Part shown: positions 1 to 6,453 of the stretch, piece after piece | Numbering within the stretch: position 1 is the first letter of the stretch | How the letters are laid out: every line of letters begins with the position of its first letter | Notes under the pieces: generated by a model | The model's database searches: none | The model's input: only the letters and a program-made list of their open reading frames with translations | Told to the model about the DNA's origin: nothing | Made by a program: the position numbers and the translations under genes | DNA from: a virus | IMG/VR virus record: IMGVR_UViG_3300025425_001250 | Span: 1 to 22,953 of that record | Direction: 5' to 3' (one strand) | DNA: 22,953 nucleotides

Positions 1-1143
1 TTTTTCAACTACTTCCACATATGACCTTTGAAAGAACACTGTTTGAATTGGTTCGTTTGGATGTATTAATCCATCTCCTGCGTAGTCGGCCACAAAATTA
101 TACCCCAGCACTCGATTTAACAACAATGACCAAACAACTGCTGGGTTCTTATTTGGTGTGTTTTCTAATACTGTGCTTTCATTAGTATCCGGTGCATATT
201 CCGGATTGGCCTTGTAAAAACTGTTAAACGATTTTTTGGCCAGAACTCCGTCATTATTTCTCAAACGTATTACATCGCCTTCAATCTCAATCCCTGTTAC
301 AGTCCATCTAGGCGTCTTCGCATTTGGGTTTGATATGCGAGCAAGGTCGCCAATTTTGAATTTTAGCTTTGCTTCTTCTGCCGGATCGTTGGCTACAGCA
401 GCTACAGGCTCTACCTTTTTTTTGTGCAACTTTACTTCATTATCTCTTACTTCAAATTCATCACCTTCTTCGCCAATGACGTCGATAACCTCGTATGTCA
501 TGTCTTGCATGCCGTAATTGTTATATATATTTAAAACAGTAAGAATTACATTTTTATCGGATAATAGTACAACCTGATCCCCCACAGAGATCTTATTTTC
601 TGACCGATATGCATTGAACTTTTGTGGATTAACCAGCAGTTCGGCCAATATCCGTGTTAAATTCCAGATATATCCTGCTGGGCTGTGTACCCGTGCATCC
701 GAAACGCTGTTTTGAATTATTTTATCAAAAACATCTTGTGTTACGCTGTCATTTTGAGATGACACATAATCAAACAGCTTTTTTCTATCTGCTTCCAACG
801 CGCCTTTTCTGTATTCGTCTACCACAAGTCCTTTTGCTGAGTCTTTTGCAGAAATCAACCAGATGTAAGGAGCGTTACCAGCAAACGGCACTCCTCCTAC
901 TAGACCGTCAGCTTTAATAGAGGTCATAATATCGTTGGTGAGTGGGTAACTATAGATTCCAATTGGAGTATTATAGCTACTCATTGGGTTAATACCAATC
1001 TTATCTATGGCAGTATAACTAAGATATAGAAAACTATTTTTGGAATAACTATCGATTCTTGCTATAATTGATGATTCAGTCTCTTTTTGATTGAGTTCAG
1101 GATTGCGTCGTTTTTCCACAATTTTAAATTCATTATATTTCAT
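1..1143 (-). CDS. Large phage protein of unknown function, C-terminus outside window
   Basis: The frame is open from the ATG at 1143 to base 1 (381 codons, no stop), so the 3' end lies beyond the window. The start follows a good Shine-Dalgarno (ACGGAG) and a late promoter box at 1162-1169. The N-terminus MKYNEFKIVE resembles the capsid-targeting/prohead-protease site of T4 internal head proteins. The middle has two beta-rich stretches that look like KOW/SH3-type small barrels (about residues 175-235 and 255-305), separated by an acidic/lysine linker. Two similar helical stretches follow the pattern A-x-x-W-x-L-x-x-x-L (about 155-170 and 335-350). The second leads into a G-D-G-L-I-H-P-N-E-P-I-Q motif of a kind I associate with phage proteins of unknown role. 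I do not recognise a function. A late-expressed virion or internal protein is the best guess. Confidence 0.75.
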   Translation of the reverse strand, partial: MKYNEFKIVEKRRNPELNQKETESSIIARIDSYSKNSFLYLSYTAIDKIGINPMSSYNTPIGIYSYPLTNDIMTSIKADGLVGGVPFAGNAPYIWLISAKDSAKGLVVDEYRKGALEADRKKLFDYVSSQNDSVTQDVFDKIIQNSVSDARVHSPAGYIWNLTRILAELLVNPQKFNAYRSENKISVGDQVVLLSDKNVILTVLNIYNNYGMQDMTYEVIDVIGEEGDEFEVRDNEVKLHKKKVEPVAAVANDPAEEAKLKFKIGDLARISNPNAKTPRWTVTGIEIEGDVIRLRNNDGVLAKKSFNSFYKANPEYAPDTNESTVLENTPNKNPAVVWSLLLNRVLGYNFVADYAGDGLIHPNEPIQTVFFQRSYVEVVEK

Positions 1144-1161
1144 CAGCAGTCTCCGTCAAGA

Positions 1162-1169
1162 TATTTATC
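1162..1169 (-). promoter_or_regulatory. T4-type late promoter box GATAAATA
   Basis: On the minus strand GATAAATA overlaps the stop codon (AGA TAA) of the DUF454 gene and lies 19 bases upstream of the next ATG at 1143. An ACGGAG ribosome site sits between them. It matches the T4 late consensus TATAAATA in 7 of 8 positions and fits the other late boxes in the window. Confidence 0.6.
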
Positions 1170-1581
1170 TCAAACTCAAAATACGCTTGCCCTGATCAAC
1201 TCGCTTTGCATGTTCTTCTGCACTTCCGGGGTACCGCCAACTCCAAATTGCAACCAGTGCCATAGATAATCCGCCCCACAACACTGCCATCGGGTTACTG
1301 GTTGTAGCCCAGATTATCAGCAAGCTCGAACTCATAGTTGCAATCATAAAATACTTGAACTTGGTAGGAAAAATGCGTTTCTCTGCCCAACCAGTTAAGA
1401 ATGGTCCAAACAGCCTGTGATTGTACAACCAACGGTGCATACGTTCACTGCTCTTTGAAAAACAATATGCTGCGCCCACAGCCGGAGTACTCCAAGGTAG
1501 TCCTGGAAGGTAGACGCCTATAAAGGCAATGCCTAAAAGTAATATGCCAGCAGTAAACCAAAGTGCTTTAGGTAAGTTCAT
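1165..1581 (-). CDS. DUF454 (YbaN-like) small inner-membrane protein, copy A
   Basis: This 138-residue protein has hydrophobic segments at about residues 5-27 and 78-112. It carries the DUF454 signature: [28 protein letters not shown] and then GPFLTGW near residue 60 (written here as the pattern [22 protein letters not shown]). The family is found in bacterial inner membranes and its biochemical role is not established. The start at 1581 overlaps the end of hemA by 14 bases, so translation is probably coupled to it. It is a paralogue of the copy on the other side of hemA (2767-3183): same length, about two thirds identical by eye. A membrane protein paired twice with ALAS suggests a link to heme or porphyrin handling, but that is inference from position only. 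Confidence 0.85.
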   Translation of the reverse strand: MNLPKALWFTAGILLLGIAFIGVYLPGLPWSTPAVGAAYCFSKSSERMHRWLYNHRLFGPFLTGWAEKRIFPTKFKYFMIATMSSSLLIIWATTSNPMAVLWGGLSMALVAIWSWRYPGSAEEHAKRVDQGKRILSLR

Positions 1582-2770
1582 TTAGTACCTTTCTAAGTGC
1601 TCTGACACAGTCGTCTATCATTGCGTCAGTGTGTAGTGGAGTAGGAGCAAAGCGAAGACGCTCTGACCCTACTGCAACTGTTGGATAGTTAATAGGCTGA
1701 CAGAAGATACCGTGTTCATCTAATAACCGATCACTGATCTGCTTGCACAGTTTAGCGTCACGGATCATTACTGGAACGATATGAGTACAGGCAGTGTCTA
1801 ATACTTCTATACCAGCCTCTTGTAGTTTCTGTTTAAACTTCAGTGCAACAGCCTGATGCTGAACACGTAGGTCGTTGTGATCTTTTAGATACTTTATTGA
1901 GGCCAACGCACCTGCACACAGTACTGGTGACATTGAGGTTGTAAAGATAAACCCACTGGCCACACTGCGGATTGCGTCTATGACTGCCCTGTCCGCTGAG
2001 ATGTAACCTCCTGTAACGCCATAGGCCTTGCCGAGCGTTCCGTTTACTATGTCTACCCTATCTTGAATACCCAGCAGTTCTAGGTAGCCTGCTCCATGCG
2101 TTCCATACAGACCCACCGCATGGACTTCATCAATATAGGTAATAGCACCGTAACGATCGGCAAGATCGCAAATGTGAGAAATTGGGCTGACGTCGCCATC
2201 CATGCTATACACAGATTCGAATACTATACAAGGCGTTTGATTCTCTACGGAAATTTGCTTCAACTTCTCTTCTAAGTCGCTCATATCGTTGTGCTGCCAA
2301 ACGATTTTGTCAGCACCACTGTGTCGGATCCCCTGTATAAGGCTTGCATGATTCTTTGAATCACTTAAAAACACAATGTTGGGAACGATCTGGCTTAGAG
2401 CAATTAGACTCCATTCATTTGCGACATAAGCACTGGAGTACAGTAATGCCCCTGACTTGCTATGCAAGTTGGCAAGTTCGTGCTCCAATGCTACGTGGTA
2501 ACGACTTGTGCCGCCTATGTTTCTGGTGCCTCCGCTGCCTGCACCTGTTTGATCAAGTGCAGTATGCATCGCATCAATTACCACTCTGTGTTGACCCATT
2601 CCCAAATAATCGTTGGAGCACCAGTTTACGATATTCTTAATTGCATACTTGCCATACCAGATAGCCCGTGGAAAATCACCACGCTCTCGTACTATGTCGT
2701 TGAATACCCGATACTTGCCATTTTCTTTAAGCGTGTCAAGCAGTGATTGGAATGGTGTCAAATCTATCAT
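1568..2770 (-). CDS. hemA: 5-aminolevulinate synthase (ALAS, Shemin pathway)
   Basis: A 400-residue PLP-dependent alpha-oxoamine synthase that condenses glycine and succinyl-CoA to 5-aminolevulinate, the first step of heme synthesis in alphaproteobacteria. ALAS rather than KBL or BioF is indicated by NDYLGMGQH (residues 53-61), [13 protein letters not shown] (76-88), [10 protein letters not shown] and the Schiff-base lysine K248 in [16 protein letters not shown]214 and H217 in YIDEVHAVG fit the PLP-ring contacts, and these numbers coincide with those of the Rhodobacter capsulatus enzyme. I chose the ATG at 2770 because it makes an ATGA overlap with the upstream DUF454 gene. A TTG at 2779 is the alternative. 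The length is complete and all key residues are present, so the enzyme should be active. In a phage this is an auxiliary metabolic gene that would raise host porphyrin supply during infection. The phage setting is inferred from the neighbours. Confidence 0.93.
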   Translation of the reverse strand: MIDLTPFQSLLDTLKENGKYRVFNDIVRERGDFPRAIWYGKYAIKNIVNWCSNDYLGMGQHRVVIDAMHTALDQTGAGSGGTRNIGGTSRYHVALEHELANLHSKSGALLYSSAYVANEWSLIALSQIVPNIVFLSDSKNHASLIQGIRHSGADKIVWQHNDMSDLEEKLKQISVENQTPCIVFESVYSMDGDVSPISHICDLADRYGAITYIDEVHAVGLYGTHGAGYLELLGIQDRVDIVNGTLGKAYGVTGGYISADRAVIDAIRSVASGFIFTTSMSPVLCAGALASIKYLKDHNDLRVQHQAVALKFKQKLQEAGIEVLDTACTHIVPVMIRDAKLCKQISDRLLDEHGIFCQPINYPTVAVGSERLRFAPTPLHTDAMIDDCVRALRKVLNELT

Positions 2771-3183
2771 CTTAGCCAAGCAACCCTTTGGCCTGCGTCT
2801 ACTCTGCGTTGATATTCTGCTTCTGAACTAGGATATCTCAAAGCCCAAATCGCAACCAATATCATAAAACCACCGGTCCATATCGCAGCCGCAGTATTGC
2901 CAGTGGCCAACCAAGTTATTGCCACAGTAGTTGACATGGTTAAGATCATTAGATACTTTAATTTCTGAGGGAAAATACGTTTTTCTTGCCATCCTAACAG
3001 GAATGGACCAAACCTTGGATGACTGTAAATCCAACGATGCATACGCTCGCTTGACTTTGAAAAACAATATGCTGCCGCTACAGAAGGCGTACTCCAAGGT
3101 ATTCCTGGAAGTACAACTCCAACAAAGGCTAGGCCTACAAAAAATAATCCTGCTGTTAGCCACAGTGCTTTACGTAGATTCAT
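2767..3183 (-). CDS. DUF454 (YbaN-like) small inner-membrane protein, copy B
   Basis: 138 residues with the same architecture as the copy downstream of hemA: an N-terminal hydrophobic helix (about 6-27), the LPGIPWSTP and [11 protein letters not shown] motifs, [18 protein letters not shown], and a hydrophobic region (about 78-112) ending in a basic tail. Its stop overlaps the hemA start (ATGA, 2767-2770) and its own start overlaps the end of the small gene upstream by 14 bases. The four minus-strand genes therefore form one tightly coupled transcription unit. The two copies have diverged in sequence but not in length, so the duplication is not recent, or the copies were acquired separately. 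Function unknown. Confidence 0.85.
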   Translation of the reverse strand: MNLRKALWLTAGLFFVGLAFVGVVLPGIPWSTPSVAAAYCFSKSSERMHRWIYSHPRFGPFLLGWQEKRIFPQKLKYLMILTMSTTVAITWLATGNTAAAIWTGGFMILVAIWALRYPSSEAEYQRRVDAGQRVAWLR

Positions 3184-3343
3184 CCGATTCGACTTTCTTT
3201 TTTTCGTAATATTCCTTTAGAGTTTGCTCGTCAATGTAGCACCAAATTCCTGATGTTGTGGGGAAACTGTAAATTCCCATTTCTGAAATTTCGTTTTGTC
3301 CTGCTACAAAATCTTTGTAAAACTTTTTTAGAAACTTTATCAT
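3170..3343 (-). CDS. Small protein of unknown function (57 residues)
   Basis: The protein starts MIKFLKKFYKDFVAG and ends in a charged tail ([13 protein letters not shown]). The centre has a G-I-Y-S-F-P-T-T-S-G-I-W-C-Y-I stretch. That stretch is similar in character to PIGIYSYPLT in the large minus-strand protein at 1-1143. I prefer the ATG at 3343 over one at 3379, because the longer form would start upstream of the late promoter box. There is no ribosome-binding site, and the box GTTAAATA ends 5 bases before the ATG, so the late transcript could be leaderless. It is the first gene of the hemA/DUF454 unit. No family recognised. Confidence 0.6.
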   Translation of the reverse strand: MIKFLKKFYKDFVAGQNEISEMGIYSFPTTSGIWCYIDEQTLKEYYEKKKVESDEST

Positions 3344-3347
3344 ATAG

Positions 3348-3361
3348 TATTTAACTAAATA
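3348..3361. promoter_or_regulatory. Back-to-back late promoter pair
   Basis: The stretch TATTTAACTAAATA is a near-perfect palindrome. It reads CTAAATA on the plus strand (3355-3361, 20 bases before the ATG at 3381) and GTTAAATA on the minus strand (3355-3348, 5 bases before the ATG at 3343). It lies exactly between two divergent transcription units. The plus gene has a GGAG ribosome site; the minus gene has none. Confidence 0.55.
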
Positions 3362-3380
3362 TATATAACGGAGAAACAAT

Positions 3381-3668
3381 ATGAGTTTAGATATACTGGG
3401 TGCAAATCAACTAACATTAACCCGGCCAAATGACCCGCTTGATCCAAACGGCATTGCTGACGTAACAGTGGTACAGAACGCAGAGCCTGACAACAGATTT
3501 CGTCAGATACTGGCCATGTTGAATTCAGAAAGCTTTGGCGATTATGCCAATACACCCAACGAGATTGTAAGTGATGTGGATTCAGTAACAACACTGGCAG
3601 GCGGCGGTGTAAATGGTCCTAAAGATCCTAAAGACATCAGAGTAAAAGACCCGAGAGGATTTGAATAA
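3381..3668 (+). CDS. Small conserved-looking phage protein, 95 residues
   Basis: Starts MSLDILGANQLTL after the ribosome site CGGAG and the late box at 3355-3361. The protein is acidic and polar, with many Pro, Asp and Asn residues and no membrane segment or cysteine. It ends with a lysine/proline-rich tail (GPKDPKDIRVKDPRGFE). The stop overlaps the start of the next gene by one base (TAATG). The late promoter and the following structural-type gene suggest a virion or head-completion role, but I do not recognise the family. Confidence 0.7.
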   Translation: MSLDILGANQLTLTRPNDPLDPNGIADVTVVQNAEPDNRFRQILAMLNSESFGDYANTPNEIVSDVDSVTTLAGGGVNGPKDPKDIRVKDPRGFE

Positions 3669-3874
3669 TGGCAGCAAATGGTATATCAACACTAGCAACC
3701 AAACAACTCAGACAGATTGCTAAACTTGATCTGGCAGCCGCAAAGCGTGCAGCGGATGGAAACCCTAGAGCAACATATGATATCACACAGTTGCCTACAC
3801 AATATAACGACGACGCAGTTGTCGACAATCCCAACACAGGCGGATTAGTACAAGGACGCCCGTGGGCAGTATGA
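3668..3874 (+). CDS. Small phage protein, 68 residues, probable virion protein
   Basis: Starts MAANGISTLATKQLRQIAKLDLAAAKRA and continues with NPRATYDITQLPTQYNDD (first part given as the patterns STLATKQLRQ and LAAAKRAADGN). Small proteins with this N-terminus and the ATYDITQLPTQY segment are, as I recall, common in T4-like marine phages. Their function is unknown to me. It is translationally coupled to the gene before it (TAATG). The TGA stop at 3872-3874 overlaps the beginning of an orphan coding-like stretch in another frame. Confidence 0.7.
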   Translation: MAANGISTLATKQLRQIAKLDLAAAKRAADGNPRATYDITQLPTQYNDDAVVDNPNTGGLVQGRPWAV

Positions 3875-3992
3875 GCTGGTAATTACAGCAGCCTGGGCCA
3901 GTGCAGCCAACACACTGAGCGTACAATTTCAAAACTACGGCAATAATACTGATCCAGCCGCATTCAATATTGCCTACTTTGCCTGGGTCTAA
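3849..3992 (+). pseudogene. Orphan coding-like stretch, possible 3' remnant of a structural gene
   Basis: Between two genes, one frame reads ELVITAAWASAANTL...VQFQNYGNN...AFNIAYFAWV and then TAA at 3990-3992. The composition is that of a real protein C-terminus, but there is no start codon: a stop lies just upstream at 3846-3848. It is in a different frame from the 68-residue gene it overlaps. It could be the tail end of a deleted gene, or the second half of a frameshifted product of the 68-residue gene. Evidence is composition only. Confidence 0.3.
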
Positions 3993-3995
3993 TTG

Positions 3996-4265
3996 GTGTC
4001 TGCTGTCACTTGGATCAATCCTGAAGTAAAAGGCAGTTGTAGCACAGCGGCTTGCGGAGTTGCCTGCTGTAAATTTAGAATATATACAGATGCTGTGAAT
4101 TATACACTGGAGTGGTGCGAGTATTTTCAGCAAGACTCTAAAACTTGTGGTATATATGCGACAAGGCCTGAGGGTTGTAGAAGATATCCCGATATTAGAA
4201 CATTTTTAAAAGAAAAAACATTTCCGGGATGTACATATTATTTAGAAGAAGCTATAAATGATTAA
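3996..4265 (+). CDS. YkgJ-like Cys-cluster (zinc/iron-chelating type) protein
   Basis: About 89 residues with a cysteine pattern typical of the YkgJ/UPF0153 family: C-(x4)-CGVACC near the N-terminus, a C near residue 40, C in TCGIYATRPEGCRRYPD, and a last C in FPGCTYY. The signature is CxIYxxRPxxCRxYP. Family members are predicted to bind a metal or Fe-S cluster; their roles are poorly known. There is no ATG: GTG at 3996 or TTG at 3993 must start it, directly behind the stop of the orphan stretch and without a clear ribosome site. It is followed by a strong hairpin terminator. Confidence 0.75.
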   Translation: MSAVTWINPEVKGSCSTAACGVACCKFRIYTDAVNYTLEWCEYFQQDSKTCGIYATRPEGCRRYPDIRTFLKEKTFPGCTYYLEEAIND

Positions 4266-4297
4266 CCCCCCTAGAACTAACTAGAGGGGCTTCTTTT
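4266..4297 (+). terminator. Rho-independent terminator between convergent genes
   Basis: CCCCCTAG, then a 6-base loop, then CTAGAGGGG, followed by CTTCTTTT. The stem has a one-base imperfection. It lies directly after the stop of the YkgJ-like gene and could also act in the opposite direction. Confidence 0.7.
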
Positions 4298-4299
4298 GA

Positions 4300-4323
4300 T
4301 TAATTAATAACAGGCTATGCCTG
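4300..4323 (-). terminator. Possible terminator for the minus-strand unit
   Basis: On the minus strand CAGGC-ATA-GCCTG (4323-4311) is followed by TTATTAATTAAT. The stem has only 5 base pairs and sits about 28 bases past the stop of the 97-residue gene. Confidence 0.35.
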
Positions 4324-4350
4324 GACATAGTAAAATAATACTTATATAAT

Positions 4351-4644
4351 TTATTTAGACTTGTTCACGTTTACGAAATCGTAAAACTTGTTAGCAGCCT
4401 CAAGCACAGCGTCAACACCTGGTGTCTGTGGTACTGTTACTGTAGTAACGACTTCGTCGCCGTCCTTGGTAATCGCAGTTTCATACACACCAAACTTGGC
4501 ATAGTAATCTTGCCATGCCTGTGTCTGTGCCATTTCAAGAACCTTGGTTCTGATCTCATAGCCGTTGGCATTTGTTGATACTTTTGGCATAGCTGCCTTC
4601 ATCATTTCTGCGAACTGTTCAAATTGTTTGGTCATGTCATTCAT
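4351..4644 (-). CDS. 97-residue protein of unknown function, strongly expressed early
   Basis: The protein is helical at the N-terminus (MNDMTKQFEQFAEMMKAAMP) and loosely resembles a phasin-type start. It then has a region rich in Thr and Val (ITKDGDEVVTTVTVPQTPG) and ends with a helical tail. There are no cysteines or membrane segments. It has one of the best translation signals in the window (AAGGAGA, 7-8 bases before ATG). It is driven by a TTGACA-N17-TACAAT promoter with a late box inside the spacer, so it should be made throughout infection. Function not recognised. Confidence 0.75.
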   Translation of the reverse strand: MNDMTKQFEQFAEMMKAAMPKVSTNANGYEIRTKVLEMAQTQAWQDYYAKFGVYETAITKDGDEVVTTVTVPQTPGVDAVLEAANKFYDFVNVNKSK

Positions 4645-4677
4645 TGTGTGTCTCCTTGTGTGTGTGAATGTGTTACT

Positions 4678-4706
4678 ATTGTAACAAAATTATTTAGTGT
4701 TGTCAA
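4678..4706 (-). promoter_or_regulatory. Sigma-70 early promoter with a late box in its spacer
   Basis: On the minus strand TTGACA (4706-4701), a 17-base spacer, then TACAAT (4683-4678). The spacer contains CTAAATA (4697-4691), the T4-type late box. The gene start (4644) is 33 bases beyond the -10 element, with a strong ribosome site. Confidence 0.75.
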
Positions 4707-4713
4707 CTGTTTA

Positions 4714-4839
4714 TTACGCAGTTCTATCTTCCAGCATGATTTTTTTCGCAAGGTCATGACGACCCATTCTAGCAAATTCCGCAGCCGCTCTAGCACGACC
4801 CATGCGTTCGAAAAACTTTACGATACGATTCCACATCAT
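4714..4839 (-). CDS. 41-residue DUF1127-like basic peptide
   Basis: Reads MMWNRIVKFFERMGRARAAAEFARMGRH and then DLAKKIMLEDRTA (the pattern RARAAAEFARMGR is the distinctive part). The start at 4839 overlaps the stop of the DUF1127 gene by ATGA, so translation is coupled. Short DUF1127-type proteins with an amphipathic Arg-rich helix are common in alphaproteobacteria, where some affect RNA turnover or phosphate and amine metabolism. The role in a phage is unknown. Spacing, coding composition and coupling support a real gene despite its size. Confidence 0.65.
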   Translation of the reverse strand: MMWNRIVKFFERMGRARAAAEFARMGRHDLAKKIMLEDRTA

Positions 4840-5051
4840 GCTGTACCTCTGTTGTCAAAATAAGTTTCCATAGCAACGCTGTGAATCATGCCGCGGTTGA
4901 TACCAATATCGCACAGTTCTCTGTCTGACAGTTGACTAAGTTCTTTTAGTGTAGTTCTGTAGGCTCTCTTCTGAGCTAGCTTTTGTCTGTAATTCTTAAA
5001 CCAACTGGAAAAGCCGTCCCAGTTAAACGCATTTACAACCATAGTTGTCAT
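4836..5051 (-). CDS. DUF1127 domain small protein (71 residues)
   Basis: The C-terminal half carries the DUF1127 pattern: YRTTLKELSQLSDRELCDIGI followed by NRGMIHSVA (key elements L-x-x-L-S-D-R-x-L-x-D-I-G-I-x-R). The N-terminus MTTMVVNAFNWDGFSSWFKNY is aromatic. I chose the ATG at 5051 because the upstream extension to 5231 is low-complexity and passes through a promoter and hairpin. Such proteins are typical of alphaproteobacterial chromosomes, which supports that host. It probably acts as a small regulator of host RNA or metabolism, by analogy only. Confidence 0.8.
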   Translation of the reverse strand: MTTMVVNAFNWDGFSSWFKNYRQKLAQKRAYRTTLKELSQLSDRELCDIGINRGMIHSVAMETYFDNRGTA

Positions 5052-5080
5052 CTTTCTTATCCTATCTATATATGTGTGAT

Positions 5081-5114
5081 AACGCTGCACCGCAGCATTA
5101 CCTATATATTTAAC
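5081..5114 (-). promoter_or_regulatory. Late promoter box followed by a 5' hairpin
   Basis: On the minus strand GTTAAATA (5114-5107) is followed a few bases later by AATGCTGC-GGT-GCAGCGTT (5099-5081), an 8-bp stem with a 3-base loop and one G-U pair. The predicted late start is about 5101, so the hairpin would sit at the very 5' end of the DUF1127 mRNA. Confidence 0.5.
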
Positions 5115-5211
5115 ACAATGCAGATGCAAAATCAACAAAAATTGTCCGTTTTTAGTGCATACCACCGTGCGGATTTGTGCATACCTACCAATGGTTAAGC
5201 ATAAGTACAGT

Positions 5212-5409
5212 ATGATTATAAAAATACTCACAGCACCTCTTGTGGCTTATATGCTGACATTTCCTGCAATAATTATAGTTCAGACTGTAATGGGCAAGAC
5301 GTGGATAAGAGACACACTGAATGACAGTGCTATCAGTATATGGTTAGTGTTGACAGGCATCTTAGTTATTGCTATAATAGTGCATTATTTTCTAAAAGGT
5401 AAACAATGA
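5212..5409 (+). CDS. Small membrane protein with two transmembrane helices
   Basis: 65 residues from ATG 5212. There are two hydrophobic segments: about residues 3-24 (ending IIIVQTV) and 40-61 (IWLVLTGILVIAIIVHYF). A short polar loop with MGKTWIRDTLND separates them, and the protein ends in a Lys-rich tail. An ATG at 5191 would add seven residues. The stop overlaps the next start (ATGA, 5406-5409). No family assigned; a size and topology like this would fit a small holin-like or envelope-modifying protein, but nothing proves that. The 160 bases before it (5052-5211) contain only the divergent promoter/hairpin and two copies of GTGCATACC. Confidence 0.65.
   Translation: MIIKILTAPLVAYMLTFPAIIIVQTVMGKTWIRDTLNDSAISIWLVLTGILVIAIIVHYFLKGKQ
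5350..5378 (+). promoter_or_regulatory. Consensus sigma-70 promoter inside the small membrane gene
   Basis: TTGACA (5350-5355), a spacer of exactly 17 bases, then TATAAT (5373-5378): 12 of 12 consensus positions. The predicted start near 5385 would serve the dehydrogenase gene at 5406. Confidence 0.75.
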
Positions 5410-6158
5410 ACATACTCATAGCCGGCTACGGATTTGTAGGACAAGCACACCAAGCAGCACTCAAAGACACGTTTGATGTAACTGTGTATGATCCTGCAAA
5501 AGGCCACACAGACTTTGGTACGCCACAGGGCATAATTATCTGTGTAAGTACTCCAGCACACCAAAATGGTTCATGTAACTTTGATAACATAGCAGAAGTA
5601 ATAGGGCTAGTGTCAGACCACGTTCCTATCTTAATTCGCAGCACTGTTAGCGTAGAAGGTTGGCGTGCTATACAAAAACAGTATCCCCAGCATCGTCTAG
5701 CCTTTAGTCCGGAGTTTTTGAGAGCAGCCAGCGCAGTAGAAGACTTTCTAGCTACTAGACATGTGTACATGGGCGGCGATGAGGTAGGCTTCTGGCACAG
5801 TGTATTCCGTGTAGCATTCAATGACCCTAATTTTATTACACAGATAGCAGAGCCAGAAGAACTGATACTGGCCAAATACTTTCGCAACAGTTTCCTAGCA
5901 ACCAAAGTTGCGTTCTTCAATCAGGTGTATGATCTATGTGAGAGCACTGGTGTTGACTATGCCGCGGTCAAACATATGATTGCTGAGGACTCTAGGATAG
6001 GTCACAGCCACACAGAAGTCACTGAGGCAAGAGGCTTTGGCGGACACTGCTTCCCCAAAGACATCGCAGCCATAGTTCACACTGCTGACCTAGCAGGAGT
6101 GGATCTAAGTCTAATCAAACAAGCTGCCAACTATAATCACAAGATACGAAAAGAATAA
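5406..6158 (+). CDS. Short UDP-glucose/GDP-mannose dehydrogenase family protein
   Basis: 250 residues. The N-terminal Rossmann domain has G-Y-G-F-V-G at 7-12. CVSTP (46-50) and a RSTV motif (79-82) follow, then FSPEFLRA (100-107), then the central helical domain with K167 and N172. The catalytic-cysteine motif is GFGGHCFPKD (C215). Family members oxidise a nucleotide sugar to the uronic acid with 2 NAD. Typical enzymes have about 390-450 residues; here the C-terminal sugar-binding domain is absent and the frame ends cleanly. Short forms occur in T4-like phages. It either works with another chain or has a changed activity. It has its own consensus host-type promoter, which suggests early expression and a role in surface sugar or precursor metabolism. 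Confidence 0.85.
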   Translation: MNILIAGYGFVGQAHQAALKDTFDVTVYDPAKGHTDFGTPQGIIICVSTPAHQNGSCNFDNIAEVIGLVSDHVPILIRSTVSVEGWRAIQKQYPQHRLAFSPEFLRAASAVEDFLATRHVYMGGDEVGFWHSVFRVAFNDPNFITQIAEPEELILAKYFRNSFLATKVAFFNQVYDLCESTGVDYAAVKHMIAEDSRIGHSHTEVTEARGFGGHCFPKDIAAIVHTADLAGVDLSLIKQAANYNHKIRKE

Positions 6159-6175
6159 TCTACACCTGTTCTACG

Positions 6176-6182
6176 CTAAATA
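6176..6182 (+). promoter_or_regulatory. Late promoter box CTAAATA
   Basis: CTAAATAC lies in the 43-base gap before the 83-residue gene. The predicted start is near 6188. An AAGGAA ribosome site follows directly, before the ATG at 6202. Confidence 0.55.
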
Positions 6183-6201
6183 CTTGTAAGGAACAACTGC
6201 T

Positions 6202-6453
6202 ATGAAAAAACGAACACGTGGAATATTAGAAGAACTCAGCACAATTGGTCGCAAAACCCACGGTGAAGAGTTTATTCAGACAACTGGTAATAATATTATT
6301 GAGAGTGCTATCAACTTGTTATCTAAAATACACGAAACATACGACGCTGATACTGCACTTGATCTTGAAAGACGTTTCCTCAATGCAATTAAGAGTAATA
6401 ATCCTCGTAAATTTAAAACTGGTGTAGACAAAGTAATCGAGAGTAAAAAATGA
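6202..6453 (+). CDS. 83-residue helical phage protein, unknown function
   Basis: Starts MKKRTRGILEELSTIG and continues with an all-helical charged sequence (NNIIESAINLLSKIHETYD, then LERRFLNAIKSNNPRKF). The N-terminal ILEE followed by L could be a prohead-protease type site ([I/L]-x-E), shared in general form with several genes downstream. It is the first gene of a coupled late unit: its stop overlaps the nucleotidyltransferase start by ATGA. I believe similar small proteins precede this nucleotidyltransferase in T4-like cyanophages, but I cannot check this. Confidence 0.7.
   Translation: MKKRTRGILEELSTIGRKTHGEEFIQTTGNNIIESAINLLSKIHETYDADTALDLERRFLNAIKSNNPRKFKTGVDKVIESKK

Noticed and set aside
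236-1269. Plus-strand frames of 60-93 codons at 236-517, 654-917 and 1087-1269
   Set aside because: They lie opposite the continuous minus-strand gene (1-1143) or the DUF454 gene, lack ribosome sites and have shadow-like composition.
3795-4133. Minus-strand 112-codon frame opposite the small plus-strand genes
   Set aside because: No ribosome site and no recognisable motif, and the opposite strand has the Cys-cluster gene.
5145-5195. Two copies of GTGCATACC as a regulatory repeat
   Set aside because: Only nine bases, two copies, no defined relation to a promoter; noted in the membrane-protein entry only.
5426-5920. Minus-strand 164-codon frame
   Set aside because: It is antisense to the dehydrogenase gene, whose motifs and length are clear.
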